Assembly: GCF_913020055.1 (NCBI RefSeq)
Contig: NZ_CAJWCF010000050.1
Location: 1-34,920 of the forward strand
DNA: 34,920 bases
Reading direction: 5' to 3'
DNA from: an uncultured Paraglaciecola sp.
GTDB taxonomy: Bacteria; Pseudomonadota; Gammaproteobacteria; Enterobacterales; Alteromonadaceae
Below the pieces are notes generated by a model. The model was not told the origin of the DNA. It saw nothing but the letters and a program-made list of their open reading frames with translations, and ran no database searches. Of this stretch, positions 9,159-16,772 are shown piece by piece (positions within the stretch are counted from its first letter, which is position 1; each line of letters begins with the position of its first letter). A program made the translations under genes and the position numbers.

Positions 9159-11966
9159 TTAGCTAGGATCGGCAATTCTTACTGCAACGGCCGGTGCTGA
9201 TGTTAATTCATGAGTGGATGGAGCAAAATCAGTTAGGTTAATACCTTTAACCGCAGCTGTATACTCATCCATTGAAGGGAAGCGACCAAGCATGCTTGAA
9301 AGCACAACCAATGGTGTAGAACCCAGTAGTGATTCACCTTTCTTCTCGGCTGAATCTGCTACAACACGACCTTGGAACAAGCGAGTTGAAGTAGCAATAA
9401 CGGTGTCACCTGGCTCAGCTTTTTCTTGGTTACCCATACATAAGTTACAACCAGGGCGTTCTAGGTACATGATATTTTCGTACTTAGTACGTGCTTCGTT
9501 TTTAGGCGATGCATCGTCAAATTCAAAGCCTGAATATTTCTGTAAAATTTCCCAGTCACCTTCAGCTTTAAGCTCATCAACAATGTTATATGTGGGTGGT
9601 GCTACCACTAATGGTGCTTTAAATTCAATTTTCCCATTTTGTTTTTCAATGTTACGGAACATTTGTGCAATGATTTGCATATCACCTTTATGCACCATAC
9701 AAGAACCAACAAACCCTAAATCAACTGATTTATCTTTGTAGTAAGATACAGGGCGAATAACGTCATGGGTGTAACGCTTAGATACGTCTTCGTTGTTTAC
9801 ATCTGGATCAGCAATCATTGGCTCGTTAATTAGATCTAAATCAACTACCACTTCTGCATAATACTTTGCATTGTTATCTGGTGTTAACGCTGGCGTAGTA
9901 CCTGACTGAATACCTTCAATACGCTTGTTAGCAATATCGATAAGTCCTTGCAGCGTTTTGGTGTGATTTTCCATACCTTTATCGATCATGATTTGGATAC
10001 GGCTCTTAGCAATTTCTAATGATGCAACTAAGGTATCATCCTCTGAGATACAGATTGAAGCTTTTGCTTTCATCTCTGCAGACCAGTCAGTGAAGGTAAA
10101 TGCTTGGTCAGCTAGTAAAGTACCAATATGTACTTCGATTACGCGGCCTTGGAAGACGTTTTCGCCACCAAATTGTTTAAGCATTTGCGCTTGAGTGGAA
10201 TGAACAACATCACGGAAATCCATGTAGCTTTTCATTTTACCTTTAAAGGTCACTTTTACAGACTCAGGAATTGGCATTGCCGCTTCACCTGTAGCAAGTG
10301 CTAAAGCTACTGTGCCGGAGTCAGCACCAAATGCGACACCTTTAGACATACGAGTGTGAGAGTCACCACCAATAATGATAGCGCGGTCGTCCACTGTGAG
10401 ATCATTCAATACTTTATGAATTACATCAGTCATTGCCGGATAAACACCTTTAGGATCACGTGCTGTGATAAGGCCAAAAGCGTTCATAAAACTCATCAAT
10501 TTAGGAATATTAGCTTTTGCTTTACTATCCCAAACTGAAGCCGTGTGACAACCAGATTGATAAGCACCATCAACGATTGGAGAAATAGTTGATGCAGCCA
10601 TTGCCTCAAGCTCTTGGCATGTCATTGGTCCTGTGGTGTCCTGAGAACCAACAATATTGACTTTAACACGCACATCCGAACCTGCGTGTAATGCACTTTT
10701 AGAGGTTACACCAACAGCATTTCTATTAAAGATTTTTTCAACTGCGGTTAAACCTTGGCCTTCAATTGAGGTTTCTTTTGCAAGTGCAAATACTGCCGGA
10801 GCGTCTACACCTAAGGCTTCAGCAGCGAATGTTTGCAGTTTTTTACCAAATACCACAGCGTAAGAACCACCAGCTTTCATGAATTCTACTTTTTGCGGGG
10901 TAAAGGCTGACGATATATCAGCCAGCTCTTGGCTGCCGTTGAATAACTTCTTGGCTTTAGTATCAATAGTTAATACTGTTCCAGTTGCGACTGAGTAGGC
11001 TTCTTCTAGGACTGTATCGCCATTTTCGTCAACCACTGTATTGCCATTTGCATCGACTTTCTTAACCCAGTTTTTAAGATCAAGACCAATACCGCCGGTG
11101 ACATCAACCGTGGTTAAGAATATGGGAGAAATACCATTTGTACCCGCTACCACTGGTGCAATGTTTATAAATGGTACATATGGACTGGCTTGCTTACCGG
11201 CCCACAGTGCTACGTTATTCACACCAGACATACGAGATGAACCGACACCCATAGTGCCTTTTTCGGCGATTAACATCACTTTCGCGTTAGGATGTTGAGC
11301 TTGTAACGCTTGAATTTCTTTTTGCGCTTCTGGCGTGATCATACATTGGCCGTGTAATTCACGATCTGCACGAGAATGAGCTTGATGACCAGGTGATAAT
11401 AAGTCAGTTGAAATATCACCTTCACCCGCTATATAAGTCACCACTTCAATTTTTTCAGCTACTTCAGGTAATTTTGTAAAGAATTCAGCTTGGGCGTAAC
11501 TTTCTAATAAATCTTCAGCAACCGCATTGCCTGCTTTTAAAGCAGCTTCAAGGCGAGCTGTATCAGCGTCGTATAAAAACACTTGAGTTTTTAGTACGTC
11601 AGATGCTTTAGCAGCTAGTGCAGTATCGTCACCTAATGCAAGGTCAAGTAACACTTCGATTGAAGGGCCGCCTTTCATATGTGATAACAATTCAAAAGCA
11701 AATTCGACTGATATTTCAGCAACAATCGCTTCGCCAAGGATGATTTCCTTTAAGAATTTAGCTTTTTCACCGCCCGCACTGGTTGTTCCCGGCAAGGTGT
11801 TATAGATGAAGAAATTAAGCGACACTTCTCTGTGCTCATGAGCCGAGTCTTTAATTTGCTCGATAATTTCAGCTAATAGATCAGCGCTATCAATTGGCTT
11901 AGGTGCCAATCCCAAATTTTTCTTACGACTTTCAATTTCTTTTAAATATTCTACAAACAAACTCAT
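9159..11966 (-). CDS. Divergent AcnB-family aconitase (second aconitase B)
   Basis: The 935-aa protein has AcnB domain order (HEAT-like, swivel, core) but is clearly divergent from the acnB product next to it. Catalytic features are kept: GSQDTTGPMT, GGDSHTRMSKG, GSCMVHKGD and PGCNLCMGNQEKA with the three Fe-S cysteines. The swivel motif reads GDISTDLLSPGHQAHSR and the adjacent segment GTMGVGSSRMSGVNN, with an insertion around residues 290-330. From memory these match the AcnB of Bacteroidota rather than of gammaproteobacteria, which would mean horizontal acquisition. It probably catalyses citrate/isocitrate or 2-methylisocitrate chemistry. The ATG at 11966 is preferred over a GTG at 11972 because GAGAGG lies 5 nt upstream of it. 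A candidate acnB-type promoter lies 260 nt upstream. Confidence 0.92.
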   Translation of the reverse strand: MSLFVEYLKEIESRKKNLGLAPKPIDSADLLAEIIEQIKDSAHEHREVSLNFFIYNTLPGTTSAGGEKAKFLKEIILGEAIVAEISVEFAFELLSHMKGGPSIEVLLDLALGDDTALAAKASDVLKTQVFLYDADTARLEAALKAGNAVAEDLLESYAQAEFFTKLPEVAEKIEVVTYIAGEGDISTDLLSPGHQAHSRADRELHGQCMITPEAQKEIQALQAQHPNAKVMLIAEKGTMGVGSSRMSGVNNVALWAGKQASPYVPFINIAPVVAGTNGISPIFLTTVDVTGGIGLDLKNWVKKVDANGNTVVDENGDTVLEEAYSVATGTVLTIDTKAKKLFNGSQELADISSAFTPQKVEFMKAGGSYAVVFGKKLQTFAAEALGVDAPAVFALAKETSIEGQGLTAVEKIFNRNAVGVTSKSALHAGSDVRVKVNIVGSQDTTGPMTCQELEAMAASTISPIVDGAYQSGCHTASVWDSKAKANIPKLMSFMNAFGLITARDPKGVYPAMTDVIHKVLNDLTVDDRAIIIGGDSHTRMSKGVAFGADSGTVALALATGEAAMPIPESVKVTFKGKMKSYMDFRDVVHSTQAQMLKQFGGENVFQGRVIEVHIGTLLADQAFTFTDWSAEMKAKASICISEDDTLVASLEIAKSRIQIMIDKGMENHTKTLQGLIDIANKRIEGIQSGTTPALTPDNNAKYYAEVVVDLDLINEPMIADPDVNNEDVSKRYTHDVIRPVSYYKDKSVDLGFVGSCMVHKGDMQIIAQMFRNIEKQNGKIEFKAPLVVAPPTYNIVDELKAEGDWEILQKYSGFEFDDASPKNEARTKYENIMYLERPGCNLCMGNQEKAEPGDTVIATSTRLFQGRVVADSAEKKGESLLGSTPLVVLSSMLGRFPSMDEYTAAVKGINLTDFAPSTHELTSAPAVAVRIADPS

Positions 11967-12084
11967 ATACACCTCTCAAGGGCTATAACAGACTACTAAA
12001 ACGATAATTAGCAGGATAAAATTTTTGTCGACAACTTATTGGATTTTCTATCCTTTAAGCTTCGTTTGGTAAAATAAGTAATAT

Positions 12085-12156
12085 TTACTTATGTGACTCA
12101 AAAGGAATAATCGCCGCTACACGCTTAAACACGTGTTTTTGATAGGTACCTAACAC
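12085..12156 (-). pseudogene. Relic of the acnB 5' end (23 codons, or a leader ORF)
   Basis: Read on the minus strand from a GTG at 12156, this encodes VLGTYQKHVFKRVAAIIPFE and ends in TAA at 12085. The acnB product starts VLEAYRKHVAERSAESIPPK. Ten of the first 18 residues match, at the same register, and the DNA is roughly 60 percent identical over the first 53 nt. The ribosome-binding sequence (TAGAGG) and the promoter region upstream also match acnB. I read it as the truncated start of a former acnB copy. It could also be translated as a short leader peptide 118 nt before the AcnB-like gene. Confidence 0.75.
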
Positions 12157-12254
12157 GATTAATTCCTCTAGATTGACCCCTAACCATAACTACTAGTGTT
12201 TGGAGTTCTGGAATGAAACCGCACAAGTATAAGGGTTATTAACAAAAAGTGGAA
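12157..12254 (-). promoter_or_regulatory. Second copy of the acnB promoter and leader (copy B)
   Basis: This copy has the conserved block 12223-12250 with -10-like TATACT (plus positions 12226-12231), the intermediate block near 12200-12220 (TGGAGT..TGGAATG.AACC on the plus strand), and GGGGTCAATCTAGAGG (12165-12180) before the relic GTG. It lies upstream of the AcnB-like gene on the same strand, so it is the best promoter candidate for that gene. No terminator is seen between it and 11966. The -35 region (TCCACT at a 16-bp spacer) is weak in this copy. Confidence 0.65.
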
Positions 12255-12349
12255 TTGTGTAGAGTATTTGTTTATCTATAATCAGTATTCATTTAAGTTA
12301 TAAGTTACTGAAATTTACAGTTTTTTAACAAAATAAACACTGAGTCGAG

Positions 12350-13471
12350 CTAATCGGGCACAACTCGAAGTACTTTACCTTGAGCGCTATCAGTTAATAT
12401 ATAAATAGAACCATCAGGGTGAACACGAACATCTCGAATTCTTTGTCCTAGTTCTTTAAACAAAGAGACCTGTCCTAGCACTTTCATATCGTCCATTTGC
12501 ACCCAACGTACTTCTTTAAATTTGAGCACGCTCACCAAAAAATCACCGTTGAGTGTTTTAAACATTTCACCAGAATGAACAGCCATACCTGAGGGTGCGA
12601 TCGACGGTGTCCAGTCTATAAACGGTTGCTGCATATTTGGATATTCGGTAAATGGGCTAATACGCCCACCAATATAATCTTTACCATAGGTGATGACAGG
12701 CCAACCGTAATTGACTCCTGCTTGAATAATATTTAGCTCATCCCCGCCGTCAGGACCATGTTCGTTAGAAAAAATAACGTCTCGCATGGGATCGTATAAA
12801 ATAGCTTGTGCGTTTCTGTGCCCATAACTGAACACATAGTTACTCAATGAATCCGCTTTTTCATTTAAAAATGGGTTGTTTGAGGGAATGCTCCCATCGT
12901 CATTAATCCGTATTACTTTACCAAGATGATTGTTAAGTCTTTGGGCATCCTCTCGATAATCGAACCCATCACCGCTGGTAATCAGTAATGTGTTGTCCGG
13001 TAAAAAAGTCATACGCCCAGCAAAATGTACTGGGGTATCTTTATAGGGGCTAACAGTAAAAATGGTTTGTTGCTGAATAAGCTGATTACCATTTAACTTA
13101 GCTCGCATAACCTGCAAAGCGTTTTTGTCATCTGTACCAACAACATAGGATAAATATAACCAACCATTGGTTTGATAGTTAGGATGTAGCACCAAATCCA
13201 ACACCCCGCCTTGCCCTTTCACATAAATATTTTTTGGCAGTCCAGCGAGGGGCTCTGAAACATCATTTTTACTGACTATTCTGATTTGACCTGTGCGCTC
13301 AGTAACCAGTAAATTACCATCAGGTAAAAATGCTAATGACCAAGGAAAGTTTAAATCTTCGGCGATGGTTTCGATTTCATAACTTGGAAAGGATAACGCC
13401 TCTGCTTTCGCTGAACCTAATGACAAGATAAAGGCAAAAGTCAGACTATAAATAAAAACTCGAAAATGCAT
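12350..13471 (-). CDS. Periplasmic PQQ-dependent sugar dehydrogenase (YliI/Asd-like)
   Basis: The 373-aa protein has a signal peptide (hydrophobic stretch then SAKAEALSF), consistent with a periplasmic enzyme. The mature part is the glucose/sorbosone dehydrogenase six-bladed beta-propeller. Signatures are NFPWSLAFLPDGNLLVTERTG, GQGGVLDLVLHP, the catalytic-region HFAGRMTFLPDNTLLITSGD, then YSYGHRNAQ-type VFSYGHRNAQAI, EHGPDGGDELNII and NYGWPVITYG. Its length equals that of E. coli YliI, a PQQ-dependent aldose sugar dehydrogenase. Substrate and actual PQQ use are not shown by sequence alone, and no PQQ synthesis genes are nearby. It is transcribed towards the aconitase region with no clear terminator, so some read-through there is possible. 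Confidence 0.88.
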   Translation of the reverse strand: MHFRVFIYSLTFAFILSLGSAKAEALSFPSYEIETIAEDLNFPWSLAFLPDGNLLVTERTGQIRIVSKNDVSEPLAGLPKNIYVKGQGGVLDLVLHPNYQTNGWLYLSYVVGTDDKNALQVMRAKLNGNQLIQQQTIFTVSPYKDTPVHFAGRMTFLPDNTLLITSGDGFDYREDAQRLNNHLGKVIRINDDGSIPSNNPFLNEKADSLSNYVFSYGHRNAQAILYDPMRDVIFSNEHGPDGGDELNIIQAGVNYGWPVITYGKDYIGGRISPFTEYPNMQQPFIDWTPSIAPSGMAVHSGEMFKTLNGDFLVSVLKFKEVRWVQMDDMKVLGQVSLFKELGQRIRDVRVHPDGSIYILTDSAQGKVLRVVPD

Positions 13472-13654
13472 AACTTGCTCGCTTATGGACAGTAAAAAAA
13501 TTCACACCAAAATATCTCAAACTCTTTTGAATACAACACGTTGAGACGATATGGTTACAAACTTCAATTAGTAACTGAGTTGATCTTAGTTCACAGTTAA
13601 CGCATGATTGCCTAGTTCCTAGATCAATGCAATTGCCCAAATTAAGCGACTCAT

Positions 13655-14110
13655 ATGAAATTTAAGTTTTACCTCAGACTTTGTAGCCATTTTCTCATTG
13701 CGACAATTTTTGCATTTGTATTAGCCAGCCTTTTCCATAGTCAATTTGTTATGGCCGAATTAACGTCAGTGGGAGTCACAATTAGTTTTGTAGACAGACT
13801 GAGCATGAGTTTGGATGATTTAATTGGCTTATATCCACGTTATGGTGTCGTCATCGCCGTCAGCTTTTTAGTCGCCTTTTGTATCTCAGCACTGTTACTT
13901 AAACGCTTTAAGTTTCCTTCCTCAGTTGTTTATTTTATAGGCGGCGGATTTGGCGTTGCTACAGCACTTGTAGCCATGCATCCGATTTTAGACATTACTC
14001 TGATTGCAGGCGCCAGGAGTACTTTAGGGTTTATCTCTCAATCCTTAGCAGGCGCAATGGGAGGATGGGTGTTCAGTCATTTACGAAATGCCCGCAAAAA
14101 AGTCGCTTAG
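13655..14110 (+). CDS. Conserved-looking small integral membrane protein, function unknown
   Basis: The 151-aa protein has an N-terminal hydrophobic segment (about residues 13-33) and then three more, around 62-82 (VVIAVSFLVAFCISALLL), 91-107 and a Gly/Ala-rich one near 112-140. It ends in a basic tail, RNARKKVA, suggesting an inner membrane protein with about four helices and a cytoplasmic C-terminus. I recognise no family. It is divergent from the sugar dehydrogenase gene and ends 16 nt before the convergent LysR gene. Coding is supported by length, membrane pattern and clean spacing. Confidence 0.72.
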   Translation: MKFKFYLRLCSHFLIATIFAFVLASLFHSQFVMAELTSVGVTISFVDRLSMSLDDLIGLYPRYGVVIAVSFLVAFCISALLLKRFKFPSSVVYFIGGGFGVATALVAMHPILDITLIAGARSTLGFISQSLAGAMGGWVFSHLRNARKKVA

Positions 14111-14126
14111 TTTAACGACTGAGCTT

Positions 14127-14999
14127 TTATTCAGAGAAATGCGCGAGTAAATGGTCAATCGCCAATCGCGCTCTCATAGGTAAAAAGCGACGGTCTTGGT
14201 ACACCACCCAACTATAAGACTCGCTACGCCAAAATGGTTTTAATACTGGAATTAAGCGTCCTTGCTCAGTTGCACGCAAGAAATTATGTTGTGGCATATA
14301 GGCAATACCTAAACCTTGTTCACATGCGTTAACCACAGCATGGGCATTATTACTCTTCCAACGCCCCTGCACTTTTACGCTCTGTTCTTGTTCTCCATTT
14401 ATAAATATCCAATGGTCATTATTCGAAATAATACAGCTATGGGCTTTTAAGTCATTTGGATGTTTGGGTATCCCATGTTCAGCCAAATAGGAGGGACTGG
14501 CCACCGCCATCATTGGATGGGCTAATAACTTTCGAGCAACCAATCCAGAATCCTGTAATTTGCCATATCGGATCGCAAAATCGATACCGTCTTCGACAAA
14601 ATTAACCGGTTTACTATTAAAATCAATATCAATGGATAATTCAGGATGTTGCAAGGCGAATTCCATTAATACTGGTGCCACTTGCTGCTCAGCAAAGGTG
14701 CCAGCAGCGCTGACTCTTAACGTGCCAACCAGCTTAAGTTGCTGAGAATTAATCTGTTCGTTGGCTTGTTGTAATCCAGTGACTAAGTCTTTGCATTGAT
14801 GGTAATAACTTAATCCAGCAGATGTGAGGCTTACCAATCTAGTTGTACGTGCAAACAACGCACAACCTAAACGTTTCTCCAGTTTTGAGATTTGTCTACT
14901 AACATGGCTTGTACTGCAACTCAGTTGTTTTGCGGCTGCCGAAAAACCTTGGCTCTCAGCAACACAAACAAATTCAATGATACCTTCGAAATTTTCCAT
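14127..14999 (-). CDS. LysR-family transcriptional regulator
   Basis: The 290-aa protein has an N-terminal winged helix-turn-helix (residues 1-60: FVCVAESQGFSAAAKQLSCS, SHVSRQISKLEKRLGCALFARTTR) followed by the LysR substrate-binding fold from about residue 90 (GTLRVSAAGTFAEQQVAP, FAIRYGKLQDSGLVARKL, GLGIAYMPQHNFLRA). It resembles the subgroup of LysR proteins that often regulate a neighbouring oxidoreductase or DJ-1-type gene. It is divergent from the DJ-1/PfpI gene across 128 nt that contains inverted repeats fitting LysR boxes, so it most likely controls that gene and itself. The effector is unknown. Confidence 0.93.
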   Translation of the reverse strand: MENFEGIIEFVCVAESQGFSAAAKQLSCSTSHVSRQISKLEKRLGCALFARTTRLVSLTSAGLSYYHQCKDLVTGLQQANEQINSQQLKLVGTLRVSAAGTFAEQQVAPVLMEFALQHPELSIDIDFNSKPVNFVEDGIDFAIRYGKLQDSGLVARKLLAHPMMAVASPSYLAEHGIPKHPNDLKAHSCIISNNDHWIFINGEQEQSVKVQGRWKSNNAHAVVNACEQGLGIAYMPQHNFLRATEQGRLIPVLKPFWRSESYSWVVYQDRRFLPMRARLAIDHLLAHFSE

Positions 15000-15007
15000 A
15001 ACTGACT

Positions 15008-15058
15008 ATTGTTGCCATATAACAACAGTAATTTGTCATTTCGCCATATTGTTGTCAA
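15008..15058. promoter_or_regulatory. Candidate LysR binding sites in the divergent gap
   Basis: ATTGTTG (15008-15014) and CAACAGT (15023-15029) form an interrupted inverted repeat. A second site, TTGTTGTCAA (15049-15058), is a short inverted repeat of the same bases. Both contain CCATAT next to the GTTG/CAAC half-sites. Dyads of this kind with T-N11-A spacing are typical of LysR regulators. The sites begin 9 nt from the LysR start codon, which would fit autorepression and control of the gene at 15128. Confidence 0.55.
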
Positions 15059-15127
15059 TACGCTGAAGAATTAATATAAGCCGAAGATAAAGAAAGTGCA
15101 TCACAAGACCAATTAAAGGTAATTAAA

Positions 15128-15802
15128 ATGAAAAAAATACTCATCCCTGTGACTAATCATGCAACCTTAGGCACAACCGACCAAGCCAATGGAACATACT
15201 CACCAGAGCTTACCCATGCATTACATGTGTTGTTAGAAGCTGGGTTTGATTATGATATTGCATCGATCAAAGGTGGTGAAGCACCACTTTATGGTACTGA
15301 TATTGAAGGCGATAACGTAAACAATGACTTATTAAACAACCAAAATTTACAAAGCAAAATCAAAAATACTATCCCGGTATCCAGCGTAAATATAGAGGAT
15401 TATGACGCTGTATTTTATCCAGGTGGGTTTGGGCTACTTACCGACTTAGCCAGCAACAAAGATTTTGCAGCACTGAGTGCCAAACATTATGAAAACGGCG
15501 GCATTATTGCTGCTGTTTGTCATGGCCCCGCAGCCTTGCTACCCATCACATTAAGCAACGGCGAAAGTTTATTGTCCAACAAATCTGTTACGGCCTTTAC
15601 CCGTGAAGAAGAAATAGATTTTGGCACAATAAACGACATACCTTTTCTATTAGAAGAGTCACTTGCTCGCAGCGCTGCTCGTTACAGTAAAGTACAACCC
15701 TGGGGTGAATTTGTTATAGAAGACGGACGTATTATTACAGGGCAAAACCCTACTAGTGCACACGCTGTGGGTGTAGCCTTAGTCAAACAGTTAGCCAAAT
15801 AA
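15128..15802 (+). CDS. DJ-1/PfpI family protein (type 1 glutamine amidotransferase-like)
   Basis: The 224-aa protein has the class I glutamine amidotransferase-like fold of the DJ-1/PfpI superfamily. The nucleophile elbow is AAVCHGPAALLP with C131 followed by H132, and the Glu that usually pairs with the Cys is in SPELTHAL. VFYPGGFGLLTDL and the C-terminal GRIITGQNPTSAHAVG are also typical of the Hsp31-like branch. Such proteins act as glyoxalase III/chaperone-type stress proteins or have no known substrate. A GGTAATTAAA stretch precedes the ATG. Control by the divergent LysR protein is likely. Confidence 0.9.
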   Translation: MKKILIPVTNHATLGTTDQANGTYSPELTHALHVLLEAGFDYDIASIKGGEAPLYGTDIEGDNVNNDLLNNQNLQSKIKNTIPVSSVNIEDYDAVFYPGGFGLLTDLASNKDFAALSAKHYENGGIIAAVCHGPAALLPITLSNGESLLSNKSVTAFTREEEIDFGTINDIPFLLEESLARSAARYSKVQPWGEFVIEDGRIITGQNPTSAHAVGVALVKQLAK

Positions 15803-15811
15803 AAGTGCATA

Positions 15812-15845
15812 TGTAGAGAGCGAAAATTGTTTTTCGTTCTCTACA
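15812..15845. terminator. Bidirectional terminator
   Basis: A near-perfect 15-bp stem (TGTAGAGAGCGAAAA and TTTTCGTTCTCTACA, one mismatch) with a 4-nt loop sits between the convergent DJ-1 gene and the RNase H-like gene. Confidence 0.72.
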
Positions 15846-15852
15846 AACTCAA

Positions 15853-16341
15853 CTAAAACTCCTCTCGTAATGCTCGCCTAGAAGCCTTATCAACCAAAGC
15901 AAACACTCTATCAACATGCTCTTTTTTGCTAGACACTTGATGACCGACTACCTTCACCAATTCACATTTTAGGATAGCGGTTAATCGATAAAACTCTTGG
16001 TACAATTCATAATTATTTAGCCGTTTTTTGTTGCTTGATAAATATTTATTCTGCTCAAGAGCAACACGTCTTTCTGGCAAACTAATAATATTTTGTGAAT
16101 CGGTATAAATGGTGATTAACACATCGCTTTGGCTATTCAGAGAAATAACTTCTTGCAGCGACCACAACAAGCCTTGCAATTCTAATTTAGTCGAACTGGT
16201 GTTTTCAAAACGTTTAATTTTTACGCTATTTTTAAGCTGGTCTATGGACCCGTTTTGATCGGTTACAATCAAGTAGGCAGCATACCCAACCTTTAACTGA
16301 GTATTAACACTGCCATCAGTGAAAACCTGAATGTGATGCAT
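15853..16341 (-). CDS. RNase H-like domain protein
   Basis: The 162-aa protein has the RNase HI fold signature: FTDGSV with the first catalytic Asp, TKLELQGLLWSLQ with the catalytic Glu, YTDSQN with the second Asp, and HVDRVFALVDKAS with a candidate fourth acidic residue. Preserved acidic residues suggest an active nuclease on RNA-DNA hybrids. The sequence is not close to classical RnhA: it lacks the basic handle region and is compact. The ATG at 16341 is chosen over a GTG at 16347 because AGGTG lies just upstream. It stands alone between a bidirectional terminator and a long gap, so context does not help define its role. Confidence 0.75.
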   Translation of the reverse strand: MHHIQVFTDGSVNTQLKVGYAAYLIVTDQNGSIDQLKNSVKIKRFENTSSTKLELQGLLWSLQEVISLNSQSDVLITIYTDSQNIISLPERRVALEQNKYLSSNKKRLNNYELYQEFYRLTAILKCELVKVVGHQVSSKKEHVDRVFALVDKASRRALREEF

Positions 16342-16772
16342 TTTCACCTGCTAATAATTTTTCGCTAAGCCAAGAATGAGCTTAATATCATTTCTTAAAA
16401 AGTGAGTCTACATACTACATGAGTCTGCAACAGGTGAAACACTTTACCCAATACCCAAGTCCAATTTGAGCGAAGCAGTTAATTCTATTAAAACCTCAAG
16501 GCATAACAACATAGAGGAAATTTATAAAAACAATCAAAGTCAGCTTGAAATACATTTGGATTTTGTAATCTTTTATTCACAGTACTTATAACCAAGATAA
16601 TATCGTTAATATGATTTAACTTTTTTTTTTGTGTATAAACCCGTGTCTGTCAGACCAATAATTATAAAATACCAGCACAACTGGCACTATACACTTTTGT
16701 ACATGACGCTATAAACTTCATATAGCTAATTTGGCCGCAGAAATATCAAGATAACCACTATTGGATTAAATT
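16342..16772. other. Intergenic gap before pckA
   Basis: This 431-nt AT-rich gap separates the divergent RNase H-like and pckA genes. It has a T-run near 16621-16630. A weak sigma70-like pair on the plus strand, TTGTAA (16563-16568) and TATAAC (16587-16592) with an 18-bp spacer, could serve pckA. No ORF, RNA gene or convincing regulator site was found. Confidence 0.4.

Noticed and set aside
13446-13640. 64-codon open frame on the minus strand upstream of the sugar dehydrogenase
   Set aside because: It overlaps the start of the dehydrogenase gene, has no good ribosome-binding site, and its product has no recognisable features.
16621-16630. T-run before pckA as a terminator
   Set aside because: No stem precedes the T run on the plus strand, and no gene on that strand ends nearby.
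16680-16710. Possible sigma54 promoter before pckA (GGCAC element)
   Set aside because: The GC element at the required distance of the -24/-12 consensus is absent.
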